DNA of 64,000 nucleotides from Centropus unirufus (GCA_013397695.1 VYZI01000021.1:3468590-3532589); one strand, 5' to 3'. Shown: positions 26,691-39,260, counted from the first letter of the stretch. Numbers and translations are program-made. The notes: a model not told the origin generated them from the letters alone.

Positions 26691-29600
26691 TGCCAATATG
26701 TTTGTGTGAATGAAAGATAGTGAGGGAAAAAATGAAAAGAGAGCGAAGTCAGAAGCAGGGAGATACTGACACCAAATCTCTGCAAAGCGTTCAAAATTCT
26801 CCAGCTGCCACGCTTTTAATTTGCTACCATTCTAATTAAAATGCAAATTAAATTTATAATTAGCATCAGCGCTTTCTAAAGAAACCTCCTTGTGTGCAGC
26901 ACAAACATATGGGATGATGGTATAGTGTAAAGTTTGTAAAAACAGAAGGGGAGACACAAATGGAAGGACAGAAATGTTGCTACCAAATAAGTTTCTGAGT
27001 AGGAGGTAGTAGGGGAGAAAATGGGGAGACATAGTGGATTTTAAGGGATGGAGTTGGGTAAGTGTCCTGGTGTAACAAAGAGATTGCTGAATATGAAAGA
27101 TCTGTCCGGTAGTTACTTTTTGTTGAATCAGGTGTCAGAGGTCGTGCTGCATGTCAGTGGTGTTGTATAGAGCATGCCAAAAAGGCATAAAGGGTCACAG
27201 CTTCTAATCAAAAAGTCTATGACCAAAAATGAACCGCTGCTTCCTTCCAGATAATTAATTTAAAAATTGATGGGAAACAAAGTACTGAAATCACATCATG
27301 ATTTGAGCACATATACCATTTTAAAGCTTGCCATTTCCCATGTAAGAATCAAAACGGAAAAGCTAGAGGCAGTGACCTGGAACATGCAGAATGTTTGTGT
27401 CTTCATTTATCTACGTAAATGTGAAATTTCATTGTAGGAGCCTTTATTTTCTTCAAATGCTATTAATTCTACTTTATAGCTGATAGAATAACTGTTGGGA
27501 ACAACTAGAAAATATTCACACTTCTATGTTGAAAATATTTTTAATTGTTCTAGTTAATTGTGTGTCAGCATTTACATAACTAAGTTTTAGTGGGAAAGCC
27601 AGTTGGGTTCATCTATATTTGCAATTGTCCCTTTAAGACTTCTGTGTCAAACTTGCATCATGAATACCTTTGCAGCACCCAATCAAAGAGGAAAATGGTG
27701 TCATGTGATGTACCAGACACATCACCATTGAGATACTGTCCCAAATTAAAACGTTAATTAGAACAAACTGTGGCGTACGCGCTCTGTTTTTTGTGACTAT
27801 TAATATTCCATTTGTAGAAAGCTTGTGGCTATTTCATGAGTAGCAAAAGCAGCTGCATTAATCTGATAAATGATTTGTTGCAAGTTTTTCCTTCATCTCT
27901 ACTGAGAATGCAGTTGGGTGCTTGTGCTTTTCTGTTGCTACTTTCACTGTATATTAAGCAGCTAATGTGGTATTAAAGGTTTGATAAAACTACTAAGGAC
28001 AAAATTGGCTTCATGATAGTAGCGTTTTGTTGTAGGGGTGTCTTTGAGTTCTTAGAGGAAAGAAGGGGAATAAATAAGTCTGATCTCAAAAGCAGTAATT
28101 TATTTATTTTTCCACTAAGGATCCTTTCAAAAGCTGAGTGATTTTAATATTCTGGGAACTCTCCTTTATTTCTTAGTCAGGTTTTCTGTCAGATATTTCA
28201 AAACTTGAATGTAACAGGAATGTATCTTTCAGAGCTATATATTAGACTGTTACAAAAATGATGTAAAGCAGGATTGAAGGAATATTTTTATAAGTCATAA
28301 AGTCAATTAAAAATGATAAGCCTATAATATTGTCATTGTGATAGTACAAAATTTCTTTTTGCATATGCTGTCTTGGGCATGCAGACAAATTGTGACAAAA
28401 AAAAAATTAATGTTGAAATTCATTAGAATGCATTTAATTTATTTTTAGGGGGGATGAGAAGAAAGTGTTCTGTTCCAGTGTCCAAGCTGGTGCATGCTGG
28501 CAGTGGTCCGTTGGCATTAGTGCGCAGAATTCTGCTGGATGTTAGACTCTTTTATCTTTGGATAAGGATTGAGAAACCACACATTATCTCACTTATTTTA
28601 ATTGATATTTGAAAGCATATCTAACTAAATGTGTAATCTCACTTAAACTATGCCTTTGTTCTGCAATGTAATGTGTATCTTGTGAGCAAACACACAGTAG
28701 TTCCATTCTTTATTCACCATCAGTTCAATTTTTGGAAGTTCTAACACTTGAAGCTCCAACTTACTTCACTGAAAGTCTCATTGATTAGCTCCAAAAATCT
28801 GGCCATGGATCCCACTGTCCATATGGATTATACTATTATGTCCTTTTCCATATCAACATATGTCCATCAAAAGTGCTAAGGAATTGCAATCGACTGAAAT
28901 AAGGGGGAAGAGCAGCATGTAGAATAGTGATGAGAAAGGCATATATCATGGTGTGAAGTTTCTGGGAGAAAAAGCTATTTGGGACTCTAGGGATTACACA
29001 AAATACATGGAAACCAGCATGTCCTAAGTACAGATTGTCTTAAGCCTATATATATTTCAAAAATAGAAAATGACAACTGAGTGCCACTGTTCAACTTTTT
29101 CACGGTATTGAATGCGTGCATCTTCATTACTATTAGTTTACTGAGTCTGAAGAACACATTCTTTATTCTAACCACCGCTGCTGTATGTAGCTCAAAGGAC
29201 TACAGGAGAGCTGCTTGTGATGAAAGGGTGAAGTTAGGTGATGGTAAGATATTGCAGATTTAGCTAAACTAAATTTGCCTGAGCATGGGGCCTGAAGCGA
29301 GGGTAGTGAGCACTTGCCCTTTAACCTACATTTAAGCAATTATTTCAGACACATAGGAGCAAAATTTCCTTTTGTTCTATGATCACTAGAGATGGGAAAA
29401 AACCTTTAGAGAGAAGCTCTGCATACATAAGAGGTGAATTGTGGAAATAATTTCTTTTGACTGGAGATCCAGCTTCAGATAAGTGGAATCCAAGACACAA
29501 TACCTCAGCAGTTCTGCAAAATTGTAAGTTAACAAAAATCTGCACTTTGGAATGAACTTTGGCCTATATTATACAAATTTCCAAACAGGTTTTAAAATAA

Positions 29601-30282
29601 CTTATTGGTTTTATACAAACTGAGAATGTGAAATTGAAGTGTTTTCCAACAGCAAAAAAAAAATTCTACCAGCATCATGATTTGGGAAGCATTGTCTTCT
29701 GCAAAGTATCTGCATTCCAGATATCTTAGAAGGGAAGCAAAGAGCCTAAATACAGTCTTCTGTTCAACAGACAAAGGGTGAAAAACAAAAAGGCATAAAA
29801 GAATTGCTTTGTGCAATTTTTAATTGTTGTCTTTTTCTTATTCAGTAAATGAAGTCACCTTTGTAGTGGTTTCATGAACCGCTGGGTAATCAAAATTATT
29901 ATGCTGCCACCTGTTGTCCGTTAATTATTCTGAGAAGATACTCATAAATCATAACACTGGACAATAAATCAAACTGTCAGGCTCCAGGTCAAAGGTTATG
30001 CATGAAAAGTTATAGGTCACCAACAGGGTGTGAAAGATCAGGGTTGTGGAGCATCACTCATTGTCAAGTAATGTTGGGAGAAGTGCCACTGGAACAAAAG
30101 AAAAACTAAAGTACAGAAGAATTCAGGCCCAAAGATAGGCTCCAAGCTTGCGAACAAAAGGAATCAAATTGACATGTCATTACACCACACATCTGACAAC
30201 CAGCAAGATTGTCTAGCAATGCCCTGGCTCAAATACTTTTGTCTCGACTGATTCTTATTGCAAGTCAAGGCTTCTTTTGAAA

Positions 30283-30345
30283 TGTTTCATATATCTGGGC
30301 CAGATTCTGCTCCTGCAAGAAGTCAATGAGCGTCTTGGCCTCTGT
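30283..30345. repeat. Possible arm of an old palindromic interspersed repeat
   Basis: The string ATCTGGGCCAGATTCTGCTC followed by an AAGTCAATGAGCGTCTTGG segment resembles the ends of palindromic elements common in turtles, crocodilians and birds. In these GGGCCAGATTCTGCTC and a CATTGACTTCAATGG-type motif recur in inverted order. Only one arm is seen, so the call rests on short similarity to remembered sequence. It lies inside an open frame on the minus strand (30265-30555, 96 codons) that I do not consider a gene. Confidence 0.35.
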
Positions 30346-30773
30346 GTATTTGGAATTCAAAACAGTGTTAACTTTCTTTGTACTCACTGAAGAAACATGA
30401 GAGAGTCTGTATTCACCAGGGCTAAAATTCATGAGCCTCTCCTCAATTCCAACTGATTGGGCATCCAGGGTTTGGGGAAAATTAATTCTCTGGCAGGGGA
30501 GTAAATCCAGTGCTGCAGAAGAGTTCTTATTCCAACCTGCGAACAAACCTTTCATACTTCTCCAAGGAAGAATAAGCAGATAGGCTACATCTAACTTTCC
30601 TTAAGCCAAGAGAGTGGGCTTCATGCTAGCTCTGACTATTTCAGTCACAACAGGAAAATTAATGCCAGGATCTGTGCTTATGTCAAGGATTGGCTTTCTG
30701 AGAAAAGATAAAGAAGTCCATACCATCAGATGTAGTTTTTTTGAACTAATTATTCTCTTGCTCTTACTTTTGG

Positions 30774-30829
30774 GGTTTGAACTAGGTGATTTTTAAGGTG
30801 CCTTCTAATTCAAACCATTCTATGATTCC
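30774..30829 (+). mobile_element. CR1 LINE, very short 3' end fragment
   Basis: About 55 bp match the end of a CR1 element: GAACTAGGTGAT, then AAGGTGCCTTCTAATTCAAA, then CCATTCTATGATTCC. This is the usual order of the CR1 3' UTR (gactaggtgacc, then aggtccctt, then ccaacc, then attctatgat). Only the terminal part is recognisable. Upstream sequence back to about 30600 shows no clear ORF2 tail, so this is either an extreme 5' truncation or an old copy whose upstream part has decayed. It differs more from the consensus than the copy at 36620, suggesting an older insertion or another subfamily. Confidence 0.75.
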
Positions 30830-33800
30830 GATTCTTCCTGGTACTCCAACCACAGTTATCCTACAAGGCTCTCTAATCTCTGGGTTCTAAGGTGGCATAG
30901 GCTCACCTCAGAAGCAAGTGGTAGAGATGAAGCAGTGAAGGCATTTGCTCTGCAACTCTTCACCTCAGGTTTCAGTAGTTGTTTGCAATGCCCAAATTAA
31001 TCAGCCTAAAACTGTGCTCAGCTGAGCACTGCCTGCACCTGGGGGAAAGTACTTTTCTTTCCTAGAGGGAGAAGTGGAATAACACCATGAGGTTCTGGTC
31101 TGTCAGTACCTGCCTAGTTACAGGAGTGGAAAATAGGTCTTCCTGGAAGGAAGGGGTTCTTGGAGGACTTTGAATTGGATTCTGAAATGGTGGGTGAGTT
31201 CGGTCCTTTTCTATATTAAAAATAAAAGGTTTTACCAAAGGTGTATAGCGTGAGGGCGTGCTCTGAAGATATGTTCTGTTTTCTGTTTGTTCTTAAAAAC
31301 TTCAGTGTCAGTTCATATCCTTCAGCTTACATTGAATTGCATGTATTTAAAATAAGATAATTGAAAGCAAATGTTCACTGACAAGAAACCACTGATTTAA
31401 AACCTGGCTAGAGGTAAATTGTTTCTGGTGTGAAAGAAGTGAATTTAGGGGAAAAAAAAAAGAAAAAAGCCAAACAAAATCCTATCCAATAACAAAAAAG
31501 GCTGCTGGAAACAGCTCTGATGTGATGTACTGTCTGCTGCCTGCTGTTTGAGTTAACTTGCTATTAGGATCCACTGCTGTAGGATTTGCAGCTAATGGGC
31601 AAGCAACTTTAAATTAAAAATATGATTTATTTCCAGGAAATATTATGGTTTGAGTTTATTTTAATTGGGTGGTTTTGCTCAAATAACCTGGATTTTGCAG
31701 TGTTTAGTAATAAAAATAATTAATTCAACCTCAACAAAGCTACTAGCTTCAGCACTGATTTGGTCTTTATTTTTCTACAAGCTCAAACCTGGATGAATGT
31801 CTTCCTTGCCATTCTGGGGAGGTCACTGAAGAATTGAGACATGGGTCTTGCTTAAATAGAGAAAACCTTGCTTGTAAATTAGAAGCAATTGAGGTTTTGA
31901 TTAGATCTGCTCATTTCCCTTTGGTCCTGGTTCTTGAACATTTACATAAGTAGAGTTCAAAGAAATGGCCATGAGCAGTAATTTTATAATTTTTTTAAAG
32001 CCTTTTAGAAAGATGCAGAATTCATTGATGATGAATAAATTTATGATGTAGAACTTTACAACTATTAAAATCACTTGGGGCTCTGCCTTTGTGTATCACA
32101 CTGGATTTTTATTTGTGGGCAAGAGTAAATTAATACATTTTAAAATATAGTACAAGAAGTGACCTTTTTTTTTTCTTTTGAAACACAGAGTCTTGAATTC
32201 ATGAAGGCTACTGGAAATTTTATTGACTTCATATTAGGTGCACTGGGGGACACTAGTGTCTGTAATTAGAGTAACTTGTTAAAACCTATGATATGTACAC
32301 AGATACTCCACACAAAGGAAAATTTAATCAGTACCTAATATGTTCTTTAAAACAGTTTTAGTATTATTCTGATGTCTCAAAGAGCCAAGCACAAGATCTA
32401 CTCAGAATGTGCCAGCTGCTAGCATGTGGAGGACCCTGGGTTGCCACTCTCTTGTAACTTTCTTATTTTCTTCATTATCATACTTATTTCCTAGTACTTA
32501 TCTATGAATAAAAGGAGGGTCAGGCCTGTGGAAGTTTCTTACTGGCCTAATTATTATAACAGTGCATAGAATTCCTGCTAAATGATCTCCCCATCTTCTA
32601 ATGAGTGGCAAAAACACTGAAATGTTGAGTAAGCCTTCTTGTTTTGTCTGTTTGGCAGGATCCTGAATATAATTTAATGAAATTTCCTATGCATGTTAGA
32701 TATTGATGCAATGCAGAAAAAAAGCAGTGAATGGTGTAGCATTTGTAGGAACTCAACTCTGCTGGTGGGCATAAAACTCTGCAGGCAAACTTCCAGGTAG
32801 CTTTCCAGGAGGAGGGAATGTAAACCCTTTTGTGGAGGGTCTGGAGGAGACTGAACCACACCCCAAAATATGGACAAGGTATCAGGCATATATACCCTAC
32901 AAGTATTCTCTGTATGTTTTAGTTTTGAGGAATTATCATGTGATGATGTGAGCTCTGTTCATGGAAAGAGAAAGCTGAATGGAGGTCCATGGTCATCAAA
33001 ACAGTAATGAACTTTCTTTTCCAAAAGTGAGAATTCACTTCTTCCCTGCTACTTCTGCCCCGTTTTTATAAATGATTATTTTTTTTTTACTTGCATTGAT
33101 ATTAATGAACAATTTAGACATGTACTCTACTTTCATTTTGCAGAAAAGCAATTTCTGGTAATTCAGTGAAGGTCAGTGAATAATGCCCAATACTTTGATA
33201 TGAAACACTTATGCCCTTAAGTAACTTGACCCCAGAACTTTTTGCAGAGTCAGGCTGTTAAGTGCTCAAGTAGTGTTCCCATGACACTTGGACTCTGTCA
33301 GAAACAAACTACTACGCTTTGGATTAGTTCTATCGAATTTTTTGTAGGATTTGTGATCAAAAGGAGTTGAAATTAAAACTTTGCAAAAGTTGCTGGCAAA
33401 ATGGCATTTAATTTTGATAGAGAGGCAATGAGGCAGAACATTTTGCATGTTTGCAAAATAAGTTTCATTTTGATGTGTTTGGCATTACTAATTATATTAA
33501 TTAACTTAACAGCAAGTGTGAAGATTATTTATGATGCATTAAAAATGATTGGGTCTTAATTGCCTCCCTGTAAGAATAAGAAAGTTGAGTTTTAGGTTGT
33601 GGAGAAGTCCGTTGTTAGTTTTCTCTGTGACTTCTAACTGTTGTGCTTTAAAAGCAAAGTAATTGAAATTAAACTAATGCTGAAGTTGATGGCTGTTCTT
33701 GAGCAGTTTAGGCCGATGACAGGAATCTGGTTTGTTTTGCTAAGTCTGTTACTTCATTAAGAACTCATTTTTTTAAAGATCCACACCTGATTTCCAGAAT

Positions 33801-36619
33801 TATGTGACGATCTAGCAGTTTTGCAATCAAACTGAGCAAACAAGTTCCTTCAAAGAGATCAGTTATTTCATGGGTGCACCACTCATTTATGAGCAATGAG
33901 TGTAGTTTTTTGAAACTGCATCAAGATGTTAATGAACTCAGTTTCTTTAACAGTGTGTTTACCTTCACACAAAAGTTTATTGCAAAAGATGCAGCTTTTT
34001 GATGTTCTATTACAGCATCTGTTACATTCAAGGTGAAAGTACTCCCTTCTTACACATTAAAAATTAGTTAACTTTGTTTTAAGCTCTTTTAATGAAAATT
34101 TACTTCTGCACCTAGAATGAAGCAGATGCTATCTTAGACCTAAAGTGAGAAAGATTGGTATCGTAAGCAATGGCTTGACAAACAGAGGTGCTTCAGATTG
34201 TGATTATTATAACCACAAAAAGCAGGTTTGTTGATACCTTTTTATCCTTAATATATTTAAAATTGCATAGTTGATAGCATAGTTGGTATGAGAGCATGTG
34301 TAATATCTGTTTGATAAGTGTCTTCTCACACCCTGAGGTCTTTTATAGGCAATTTGCATTCTACAATGGGAGAAATCAGCTGGAGAGGCTTTATTGTTTT
34401 GTATAATAGAAAGGAGTGTGAAAATATTCCAGCCTTACAGATGGCGTTGCTTGTTAGCCCTGAACATATATATGCAGAAATATTGTTTTCCCTTAAAAGG
34501 ATAGGGGTTCTTATATTTCCTTTATAAGAAAATATATATTTGTAAAGAGGAAATTTATTTATGAGGAAATATATATTTGTAAAGAGAAATTCATAGTTTG
34601 GTTGTGTTGGAATCATTAGTTCTCTTTTAAGGAAAAATAATGGGATAAAGTCCTTTGAACTTTAACATGCTGTGTGGTTTAGAGATGGCAGAAAGTGAGT
34701 ACCTCCTTTCTTTGCTGTTGTCTGAACACGGAATCTGAGATGTCTATACTGTGATCTGCTTTTCTGATTTGATAAAACTTTGAACGTGTGGACTGATGAA
34801 AATGTTTGTCTGAAACTTGACAGTTTTATGTATGCCACGTGTGCCAGAAAGTTGAAGATGCTGGGTGTGTTTCAAGAGAGTCAGAGACCACATGAAGTCT
34901 TTCTAGTGTATTCAAGGTTCGTGTGGCGGAAGGGTTTCTTCTGGCTTTCATGACTCTTTGTATCCTAAGAATTATATTTTGCTTCATTTGGAAGCTGAAA
35001 TATGACTTTCGTACTTTTTGAAGCAGCAGACACTAAGAATATAGAAAGTTCTTAGCTTAGTTACTTTAGGACTCTGTACTGAGGGGAGAATAGTCTGTGT
35101 TCGAAATCATACGAATCCAAGATTAAGATTCTCGGCTCTCACGCCTCAGTCCTAGAAAAGAGGCATTAAGACCCTCACAACTGTTATGGCTAGCTGCAAG
35201 GTGCTGCAGCTGACAGTGGAGACCTCTCTCTTGGAAGTTCTACATGAACCTGAATACAGAAGGCTGCAGACAAAGGTGACTTATTTTCTGATGCTTTCTG
35301 TTTTGAATATCACTGTACAATTGCTAGACCAATTCCTTTCTTGTACTACACCAGCGATTATGACTTTTGCCCAACATTTTCATTAGTCCCAGAAGTTGTA
35401 TGTGGCATAACAATCAATTGCATAAAATGACAGAAATTGAAGATGTTTGATTTAATTACTCCTAGTTAAGCAGTTGTTTTCATATTGTTATGATAATTGA
35501 CAGTATTCAGACTTAACCTGGGTTCACTATACTGTCATTTGCAAATCTTGTCCCAAGTCTGCGCTCATAAAAACTGTTCTGGGGAGTATCACTGTGACTG
35601 AGGATGACCGTAATCTCTTTATGCTGCTATATCTCCAACCTTTTCTCTTTATTCAATGAAAAGGAGTTTTTGCAGATGTGTGCATGTATCTATAAATTCC
35701 ACACTGAGGAACAGGAGGTGGACAGATATGGTAGGAATAAGCATAATAAAAGAACTGAGAGAAAGAATCTTTCTTTCCTCATGGCCCTCTAGGTCTTAAA
35801 CGTGCTCTGTTCACTGCCACCATCTTGTCAAAATGTGCCATAACACAAGGAATTAAAAGGAATCAGTCTTGCAATACATGCAAATTGAAATGGGACAGAT
35901 TCCTAAAAGAGGCAGGTAGAGAGAAAACTCCAAATGATGATGCCCTTAATAAATTTAAACACCGAAGAAATAATATCAAACTATAATTGTGTAATATTAA
36001 TTGCATCGTAACATCTGAAGTATAGATATATTTTGAAAATAGTAGCAGGAAGTACAGTATGTGATTCCTTGGTACATCACAGAATTGTGCATATAGTTAT
36101 CAGTTGTAGATTTTCTTTTGTAAAACTGCATTTAATGGGTGGCAGTGTGGATTGTTTATGTCAATTAAGCACAGCTAGTGGAGAGATGAGTGTAGAGGGT
36201 ATCAAGCACTTACACTGTAGAAAGAGAAAATGCTGCTCATGCAAGGAGCTTTTGGCCTTTGGTTATACCTATCAAACCATCTGCTTTATTTTTTTCTGCA
36301 CTTTGCATGATGCTGATAACTTTATATGATGCAACTCCATGTCTTTTCTAAAGTCCACCTTTCTATACTTTGGAATTGCTTTTATAGTGTAGGTATCCAT
36401 CTCATTTCTCTCTCTTACCCATGTTCTTATTTAGTTTCATATACAGGCAAATCTCCCCTCAGTTGCTTTTGCTGACTAATGAAGTTCCCCATTTTATTCA
36501 CTGAAATACTTATATTTGTGTGTTAACTCCTTCAGAATAAGGCTGTAGTTGCAACAGCCTATGTATAAATTTAATTCCTGATCCATTTTTTGGCGTGCTG
36601 AATGAAAGCACTCCATGAA
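30830..36619. other. AT-rich non-coding DNA
   Basis: No coding signature or repeat family recognised apart from the 37-bp duplication near 34530. A perfect 16-bp palindrome (GTGCTCAGCTGAGCAC) lies at 31014-31029, and an E-box-type CACCTG follows at 31036. 33480-33600 is dense in TTAATTAA-type homeodomain words with little else. Confidence 0.65.
34528..34595. repeat. 37-bp tandem duplication, two copies
   Basis: The 20-mer AAATATATATTTGTAAAGAG occurs at 34530-34549 and again exactly at 34567-34586, an offset of 37. Flanking GAAATT-type sequence continues the similarity on both sides. This is an AT-rich minisatellite-like duplication with two units and little divergence, so it is probably recent and may vary in copy number. 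Confidence 0.75.
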
Positions 36620-37014
36620 CAAGTCTTACGAGGAGAGGCTGAAAGAACTGGGGTTACTTAGCCTGGAGAAGAGGAGGCTGAGAGGTGACCTTATCGCTGC
36701 CTGCAACTGCCTGAAAGGAGGGTGTAGAGGTGGGTGCTGGCCTCTTCTCCCAAGTAACAGGGAATAGGACAAGGGGGAATGGCCTCGAGCTGCACCAAGG
36801 GAGGTTCAGGTTGGACATTAGGGAAAAAACCAAAATTCACCAAAAGGGCCATCGCGTGCTGGAACGGCTGCACAGGGAGGTGGTGGAATCACCATCCCTG
36901 GAGGTATTTAAAAGATAGGTAGATGAGGTACTTGAGGATCTGGTTTAGTTGTGAACAGGTACAGTTGGGCTCGATGATCTCGGAGGTCTTTTCCAACCTG
37001 GTGATTCTATGATA
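36620..37014 (+). mobile_element. CR1 LINE, 5'-truncated copy (avian chicken repeat 1)
   Basis: This is a 3' fragment of about 395 bp of a CR1 non-LTR retrotransposon. CR1 copies itself through an RNA intermediate and usually leaves 5'-truncated ends. The copy runs from the typical GAGGAGAGGCTGAAAGAAC stretch through the codons for the C-terminal end of ORF2 (GLFSQVT, RTRGNGLELHQGRFRLDI, REVVESPSLEVF) into the short 3' UTR. It ends in CTCGATGATCTCGGAGGTC, TTTTCCAACCTGG and ATTCTATGAT, the terminus recognised by avian CR1. Only one copy of the terminal octamer-like unit is left and no target-site duplication is evident, as usual for CR1. Several substitutions and stops make it dead. It lies immediately 5' of an older LINE relic on the same strand (37241-37640). 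The identification is from remembered family sequence. The subfamily is not resolved. Confidence 0.93.
36731..36918 (+). pseudogene. CR1 ORF2 C-terminal tail, remnant
   Basis: Within the CR1 copy one frame stays open for about 62 codons and ends at a TAG at 36916-36918. It corresponds to the extreme C-terminus of the CR1 ORF2 protein, beyond the reverse transcriptase domain: GLFSQVT near the start, RGNGLELHQGRFRLDI in the middle and REVVESPSLEVF near the end. The intact element carries an endonuclease and an RT upstream of this tail; both are missing here. In intact copies a further stretch follows the position of the TAG, so the stop is probably a mutation. There is no promoter or upstream coding sequence, and expression as a protein is not expected. 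Confidence 0.8.
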
Positions 37015-37240
37015 AGTGAATATGGAAAACAGTGAGTACCTAATCCTTGTAGAATTTATAACTCTACAGAAAACCTTGAAGTCTCCATACTTTAGGGCTG
37101 CAGTATGGAAGAAATTGGTCAATTACATGGTACTGAGTGCATGATGTATATGGCATGGTGCTTTTCTTGTAGATATCTGGCTTACTTCAACAGTGGAAGC
37201 AGGAGGTGGAACTAGATAGGCTTAAATCTGTTTTCAAATA

Positions 37241-37640
37241 GCTGCTCCAATTGTATATACCTATAGAAAAGTCACTCTGTTTAATAACCTCCAATGGCTG
37301 CTGGTTCATCAAGATATTGATTTTAAAGCTTTATTGATTGTTTATAAAACACTGCACAGCCACTTTCCAAGCTATTTAAGTGATTTGTTTGTCCCATATA
37401 TTTTACAGTGACGAGACTATTGAAAATCCCTCTACAGATTCACTCAGACCATTACACATTATTAGTTTTCTCTTGCAGAATTTCCCCTCCTCCAGAGATT
37501 CTGGATGTGAAGCACCTTGCTATTGCAAGGTCTTATACGGGGTGTTTGTTTTATATATACTCATAACAGGATAATTATATTGCTACCTGAAACACTTCGG
37601 CATGCATGCAGGCAAAGGGCTCTCTGTAATAGTGATTGAT
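37241..37640 (+). mobile_element. L2-type LINE relic, C-terminal RT region
   Basis: A stretch of 56 codons (37241-37408) reads without a stop as AAPIVYTYRKVTLFNNLQWL, then LVHQDIDFKALLIVYKTLHS, then HFPSYLSDLFVPY. This matches the order of the thumb and C-terminal RT segment in L2-like LINEs (AARLVTGTRK, HWLPVxxRIDFK, LLxxYKALHG, APSYLSDLL). A stop follows at 37409. Later parts continue in shifted frames: DSLRPLH at 37437-37457 (usual RSLRSS) and LPETLRHA from 37583 (usual LWNSLPxSLR). Several frameshifts and stops make it dead. It follows the CR1 3' end after about 225 bp of unassigned sequence. It may be part of a longer element, or a separate fossil that the CR1 happened to land beside. 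Confidence 0.75.
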
Positions 37641-38762
37641 AGTTTGAGCTTAAAAATTGTTATGGTGCATTAGAAGTATACTAACGTTTATTACTTTTTA
37701 CAAGGCTAGAGACATTTAGATTACAGTCCAGGTTTTGAGAGCTTCAGCAAGTCTTCAGACTGAAGCAAGCACAGCGGGTGCTCTTCCTCTTATGATTCTC
37801 TTTGTACATGTTTCTACTGGGAGGAATGCCCAGTTTCAGAGGCAACTTACTCTATATTTAATAGCCACCAGTTAGTTATAAACAAACCAGGAGTAAAGTC
37901 TCCAAAGTTCCATTTCTAAAATATATGTATAGGGGTTTTAAAACTTTCTAGATCTCAATGTTCAAAGCCATTAAGCAGCCTTGAAAGCTTGTGAGTCAGG
38001 ATTTCTCCCTCCCCACCCTCCCCCGATGCTGGCATAGAAGCAAGACAGACTTCAGTTTTCTGCAGTTGGTTTTGGCATTTTGTTTTAGAGTTGTTTTTAG
38101 CTTTTTGATGTATTCAGGTCGTACTTCAAAACCTTTTAATTTTATAATTCTGAATGACAGCTGATCTGCTGCTTTATTCAGATGACAATAAGTTTCAGGA
38201 CTGCTAATGCTGGGCAGGCGTATGCCAATGTATTCAAATTGCAGACCCTCCTATATATCCTGGATTAGTGAATTAAGCTAAAAAACCCAACTAAAGGCTG
38301 AAAAATGATATCAGATATTGAAGATAATGAAATATGTTCTTTTACAGTAAATGCATAAACTCTGCTTCACACAAAAGTAATTCTCTTCTGCCACTATGTT
38401 CATATTCCACACTCATTCCTTTTTGTCCCTTTTGTGCTTAAGAGAATAGTTAAAAAAGCTGATTTTTATTTTGTACTGCACTCTTTCATAAGTCATTACA
38501 ATATGAACCAATGCTGCACCTAAAATTCTGTGGGAGAAATACTGTGTGGTGAAAAGAGAATAATTTGCTTGCAAACTTTCAGTGACTAATGTGATATGTA
38601 TGGCACTTTATAATACTCTCACATTCCACAGTCCTAGCTATCTGCAGGTTAGACCTATGGGATACACTTCAGAAAAGTTACATAAACAACTCTGAACCCT
38701 GGGCTGAGAAAATGTATACTTTGAACATGTTGAAACTATCCATATTAAGTCAGTTTAGCACT

Positions 38763-38783
38763 TTGATTAAAGAGTTTAATCAA
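38763..38783. promoter_or_regulatory. 9-bp inverted repeat of TTGATTAAA, homeodomain/TCF-like
   Basis: TTGATTAAA, spacer GAG, TTTAATCAA form a perfect inverted repeat. The left arm with its preceding base (CTTTGATTAA, from 38761) contains CTTTGAT, the TCF/LEF core. The arms contain TTAATCA-type homeodomain cores, and TTATTAATCA follows at 38801. Two closely spaced half-sites in opposite orientation could bind a dimer. Chance is not excluded in AT-rich DNA. Confidence 0.25.
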
Positions 38784-38939
38784 TCACCATCCTAAGCTGT
38801 TTATTAATCACTTTATCAAGCAGTTGATGCATTGCTGGTTTTAATAGAATCCATTTATTTTGATTTCTACCTACTTCATCTTTCTAAAGGGCTTTCTGAA
38901 TCAGCTGTGATAAAAAAAAGGAGGGGAGAAAAAAAAAAG

Positions 38940-39260
38940 CTTGGTTGCATCTAAACACTGGAAGGTAAGAGCTCAGACCTCCCTTGCACATACTTCATTA
39001 TCAACATTCTGCACCGACTTAGCCAATTTATTAAGGGGAAAAAAAAACCCTGCTTGGAGTGGGTCTTTTGGTGAACCACACGGTTTAGCTCAGATAAACA
39101 GAGGCCATTCGTTTGCTTTCACACCTGACAACCTCATGATATACGATCCTAATAAGATTAATCTCCTCCCTCTCCCCCCATACACACACACTTTTGTTTT
39201 GTTTAGTGGCCTGACTTCGTGATCTTCTCTCATTCCCCTCATTGGGCACTTTTAATGTCT
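38940..39260. promoter_or_regulatory. Candidate conserved non-coding element with a GATTAATC core
   Basis: Sequence of mixed composition with AAGATTAATCTCC near 39155 (OTX/GSC-type TAATC cores on both strands), AACCACACGG (RUNX-like AACCACA) near 39075, and several other dense words in an otherwise AT-rich block. No repeat or coding signature is visible. The two A-runs at 38910-38940 and 39039-39048 are simple sequence. Confidence 0.2.

Larger units (their letters stand above)
25421..30773. other. AT-rich non-coding DNA
   Basis: Nothing recognised as a gene. The purine-rich tract at 26638-26690 and the palindromic-repeat-like string at 30283-30345 are listed separately. A stretch at about 27640-27800 has mixed composition with two CpG in GGCGTACGCGC and homeodomain-like TTAATTAGA; it may be a conserved element but cannot be tested here. 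Confidence 0.65.

Noticed and set aside
37015..37240. Segment between the CR1 end and the LINE relic, as part of either element
   Set aside because: I could not match it to CR1 or to the RT upstream of the relic, so it was left unassigned rather than added to a feature.
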